A stretch of DNA of 22,964 nt from positions 1-22,964 of the forward strand of contig JASIEC010000042.1 in NCBI GenBank assembly GCA_030046135.1. Reading direction: 5' to 3'. Both the position numbers and the translations under genes were made by a program. Positions within the stretch are counted from its first letter, which is position 1. Every line of letters begins with the position of its first letter. Source of the stretch: Thermoplasmata archaeon (lineage in GTDB: Archaea > Thermoplasmatota > Thermoplasmata > Lutacidiplasmatales > UBA184). Shown here piece after piece: positions 20,851 to 22,964 of this stretch. The notes under the pieces are model-generated. The model was given only the letters and a program-made list of their open reading frames with translations, did no database searches and was not told where the DNA came from.

Positions 20851-21826
20851 CGACGCGATCGTAGCCACGGGGATCACGAAGACGTACGGGACCCTCACCG
20901 CGGTCGATCACGTCGATCTCAAGGTGCCGGCCGGGGGGATCTTCGGCCTGCTCGGCCCGAACGGGGCCGGCAAGACGACGATCATCAAGCTGCTCACCGG
21001 CCTCTCGGAGCTCACCGCCGGCGAGGCGCTCGTCGCCGGCTACGACGTCCGCCGCTACCCGATGGAGGTGAAGCAGCGGATCGGGTGGGTCGCGGCCGAG
21101 GTGATCCTCGACGACGACTTCTCGGCGTGGGAGAACCTCTGGCTCCAGGCGAAGTTCCAGCGGCTCTCCGACTGGAAGGGCCGCGCGAGCGAGCTCCTCG
21201 CGTACTTCTCTCTCCAGGATCGTCGCAAGGACAAGGTGAGCACCTACTCGACCGGGATGCGCAAGAAGCTCGAGATCGCCCTCGCGCTCCTTCACGAGCC
21301 TCGGATCATCTTCATGGACGAGCCGACGATCGGGCTCGACCCCGGGACGCGCCGGATGCTCTGGGAGCTCATCACCGGCGTGAGCCGGGAGTACGGGATC
21401 ACAATCTTCCTCACCAGCCACTACATCGAGGAGGCGGACGCTCTCTGCCGGCAGGTCGCGATCCTCGACCAGGGGCGGATCGTGGCGCTGGGCTCCCCGG
21501 ACGACCTCAAGGCGCGGGTGCGGGCTGACTACGTCGAGCTCGAGACGGCCCAGGCGCTCGACGAGCCCACGCTCCGCGCGATCGCGGGGGTCCAGGAGGT
21601 CCGCGCCCAGGGGTCGACGTGGATCCTCAAGGTCGCCCGGTCCGAGGAGGTCCTCCCGCGGCTCTTCGAATCGCTCGAGACCGATCGAATCCGCAGGATC
21701 AACGTGGAGAAGCCAAGCCTCGAGTCGGTGTTCATCGAGCTCACCGGGAAGCGGATCGACCAGGCGAGCGCCGAGGTCCACGACTACCGCAAGTTCTACG
21801 CGAACGTCCGGAGGGCCCGAGGATGA
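20843..21826 (+). CDS. ABC transporter ATP-binding protein (DrrA/ABC-2 exporter type)
   Basis: A 327-residue ATPase that powers the adjacent permease. Walker A is GPNGAGKTT (38-46, Lys44), the signature is STGMR (136-140) after VSTY, Walker B is IIFMDEP with Glu160 (155-161), the D-loop is GLD and the switch His193 is in TSHY. The Q-loop region reads WVAAEV where VPQE is usual, so the Gln seems replaced. A C-terminal DrrA-like regulatory extension occupies about 220-327. GTG start, 8-base overlap with padR; the stop overlaps the permease start as ATGA. The substrate is unknown; antibiotics, lipids or other hydrophobic compounds are typical. Confidence 0.94.
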   Translation: MTDDAIVATGITKTYGTLTAVDHVDLKVPAGGIFGLLGPNGAGKTTIIKLLTGLSELTAGEALVAGYDVRRYPMEVKQRIGWVAAEVILDDDFSAWENLWLQAKFQRLSDWKGRASELLAYFSLQDRRKDKVSTYSTGMRKKLEIALALLHEPRIIFMDEPTIGLDPGTRRMLWELITGVSREYGITIFLTSHYIEEADALCRQVAILDQGRIVALGSPDDLKARVRADYVELETAQALDEPTLRAIAGVQEVRAQGSTWILKVARSEEVLPRLFESLETDRIRRINVEKPSLESVFIELTGKRIDQASAEVHDYRKFYANVRRARG

Positions 21827-22683
21827 CCGGCGAGACGGAGCACGCCCTCCTGCTCCCGCCCGCCGTCGTCGCCGCCCCGGCCGGGACGGTCCCCGTCCGG
21901 GCGATCGGCCAGGGGAGCCAGTTCGCGGGCCTGTACTACCGGGAGCTCCTCCGGACGTTCCGCAACCCGTGGGTCCTCGTCATCACGATCGTTCAGCCGT
22001 TCATGTGGCTCGCGTTCTTCGGCTCGAGCTTCGCGAACGTTCCCCTCTCGAGCCTCGAGCTGCTCCTCCACCTCCAGATCCAGAGCTACCTGCAGTTCCT
22101 CCTCCCGGGAGTGCTGTCGACGTCGATGCTCACCGTCGGGATGTTCGGCGCGATGAGCACCATCCAGGACAAGCGGTTCGGGTACATGAAGCGGATTTTG
22201 CTGACGCCGACTGCCAAGTCGACGGTCTACCTCAGCAAGGCGCTGGGGTCGGCGACGCGCGGGCTCGTCCAGGTGCCGGTGATGCTCGTTGCGGCCCTCG
22301 CGTTCGGCGTCCACCTCAACGGCAACCCGCTCATGTGGGCGGGGTGGGTCCTCGGCCTCGTCTTCCTCGCCCTCGGGTTCTCCTCGCTGTTCCTCGCCGT
22401 GACCGCCTCGAGCACCGACTGGCAGACCCCGGGCGTGATCTCGAACTTCATCACCATGCCGCTCATGTTCGCGAGCGGCGCGCTGTTCCCCGCGGCCAAC
22501 TTCCCCCGGTGGATGGCGACGATCGCGAACTGGAACCCGGTCACCTACACCGCGCTGTTCGGGCGCGGCGTCGTCGTGAGCGGGACGGCCCACTGGATCT
22601 ATCTGGGGTACGTGGGGCTCTTCGCCGGGGCGATGATGCTCATCGGGACGCTGATCGCGCGGAAGTACCTCAAGGTCGAGTGA
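21823..22683 (+). CDS. ABC-2 type permease
   Basis: A 286-residue membrane component of the exporter. A 30-residue leader precedes YYRELLRTFRNPWVLVITIVQP, the typical first helix entry of ABC-2 permeases. About six membrane helices follow, with ISNFITMPLMFASGALFPAANFP (about 205-227) as the conserved ABC2 signature and NWNPVTYTALFGRGV just after. It should pair as a dimer with the upstream ATPase. The ATG overlaps the ATPase stop by 4 bases. It is the last gene of the padR operon; the next gene is convergent. Confidence 0.93.
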   Translation: MTGETEHALLLPPAVVAAPAGTVPVRAIGQGSQFAGLYYRELLRTFRNPWVLVITIVQPFMWLAFFGSSFANVPLSSLELLLHLQIQSYLQFLLPGVLSTSMLTVGMFGAMSTIQDKRFGYMKRILLTPTAKSTVYLSKALGSATRGLVQVPVMLVAALAFGVHLNGNPLMWAGWVLGLVFLALGFSSLFLAVTASSTDWQTPGVISNFITMPLMFASGALFPAANFPRWMATIANWNPVTYTALFGRGVVVSGTAHWIYLGYVGLFAGAMMLIGTLIARKYLKVE

Positions 22684-22697
22684 ACCCGCCCTCGGAC

Positions 22698-22726
22698 GAG
22701 AGCCCGGCTCTCGGAGACGGCGTCTC
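22698..22726. terminator. Tandem palindromes between convergent genes; possible bidirectional terminator
   Basis: GAGAGCC-C-GGCTCTC at 22698-22712 is followed at once by GAGAC-GGC-GTCTC at 22714-22726. They lie between the permease stop and the stop of the convergent gene. No T tract follows, and archaeal termination mostly relies on T runs, so the function is uncertain. Confidence 0.3.
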
Positions 22727-22765
22727 GCCCGGGCCCGGCGCCAGGGACGGACCGGGACGACGGCG

Positions 22766-22964
22766 TCAGTCCTGGGTGATCGGGGGCGCCCCGGTCTTCG
22801 GCTTCGGGGTCCGGCGGCGCGCCGGCTTCTTCGCGCCCGCGTCGGCCTCCGGAGGCGAGGGTCCGGCGCTCGTCTCGGACGCGCCGCTCGCGGCGGACTC
22901 CGGGGGCTCCGGGCCCTTCGCGGGAGTCGGCGGGGCGGGCATCGGCGGGGCCGCGGCCGGCGCG
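22766..22964 (-). CDS. C-terminal tail of an unidentified protein, cut by window edge
   Basis: The minus strand is open from the window edge to a TGA at 22766-22768, giving 66 residues. Composition is Ala/Pro-rich, then acidic (SETSAGPSPPEAD), then basic (KKPARRRTPKPK), ending TGAPPITQD. Such tails are disordered and occur on many archaeal proteins in GC-rich genomes, so the family cannot be told. The frame is chosen because it lacks stops and has a protein-like charge pattern. The gene is convergent with the ABC permease. Confidence 0.5.
   Translation of the reverse strand, partial: APAAAPPMPAPPTPAKGPEPPESAASGASETSAGPSPPEADAGAKKPARRRTPKPKTGAPPITQD

Overview
The window is GC-rich archaeal chromosome, most likely from the Thermoplasmatota. 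The archaeal assignment rests on single-protein Dph2, archaeal NAC with a UBA domain, a PAC2 proteasome-assembly chaperone, Nop5 of the C/D box RNP, tRNA genes without encoded CCA, an intron-bearing initiator tRNA, and TATA-type promoters about 26 bases upstream of start codons with no Shine-Dalgarno sequence. The narrower placement is inference: class II HMG-CoA reductase together with bacterial-type GyrB and GrpE is typical of Thermoplasmata and relatives. Genes are packed tightly, with many 4-8 base start/stop overlaps. I see no insertion sequence, phage or CRISPR.

Layout. 1-1353 (minus): two overlapping GT4 glycosyltransferases, the second cut by the window edge. 1449-2528 (minus): M20 peptidase. 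2713-7211 (plus): a proteostasis and translation block with a PAC2 protein ending in an HbYX-like tail, a RimI/Ard1-type N-acetyltransferase, a four-CBS protein with an HPF-like C-terminal domain (candidate ribosome hibernation factor), NAC, a Nudix hydrolase and Dph2. 7221-9678 (minus): overlapping operon grpE, HMG-CoA reductase, pdxT. 9912-13609 (plus): gyrB, a small two-helix channel-like membrane protein, and an MTA/SAH-type deaminase. 13606-14310 (minus): LplA-like protein with the catalytic lysine replaced. 14381-14932 (plus): thioredoxin-fold protein. 14882-16668 (minus): SDR oxidoreductase then Nop5. 16720-17607 (plus): enoyl-CoA hydratase, divergent from the SDR across one TATA element. 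17611-17683: tRNA-Thr(GGU). 17728-18126: LMW phosphatase/ArsC-like protein. 18154-19794 (minus): 14-helix-type MFS exporter. 20054-20155: initiator tRNA-Met with a 27-base D-loop intron. 20323-22683 (plus): PadR regulator, ABC ATPase, ABC-2 permease. 22766-22964 (minus): C-terminal tail of an unidentified protein.

Working together. The 2.7-7.2 kb block groups factors acting on nascent chains (NAC, RimI), ribosomes or elongation factor 2 (CBS-HPF, Dph2) and proteasome assembly (PAC2). The PadR-ABC operon looks like a self-regulated export module with a dyad operator at its promoter. The strongest unusual items are the D-loop intron of the initiator tRNA, supported by a bulge-helix-bulge fold, the CBS-HPF fusion in its setting, the channel-like protein with an ATGQG filter, and the TATA element exactly midway between two divergent starts.
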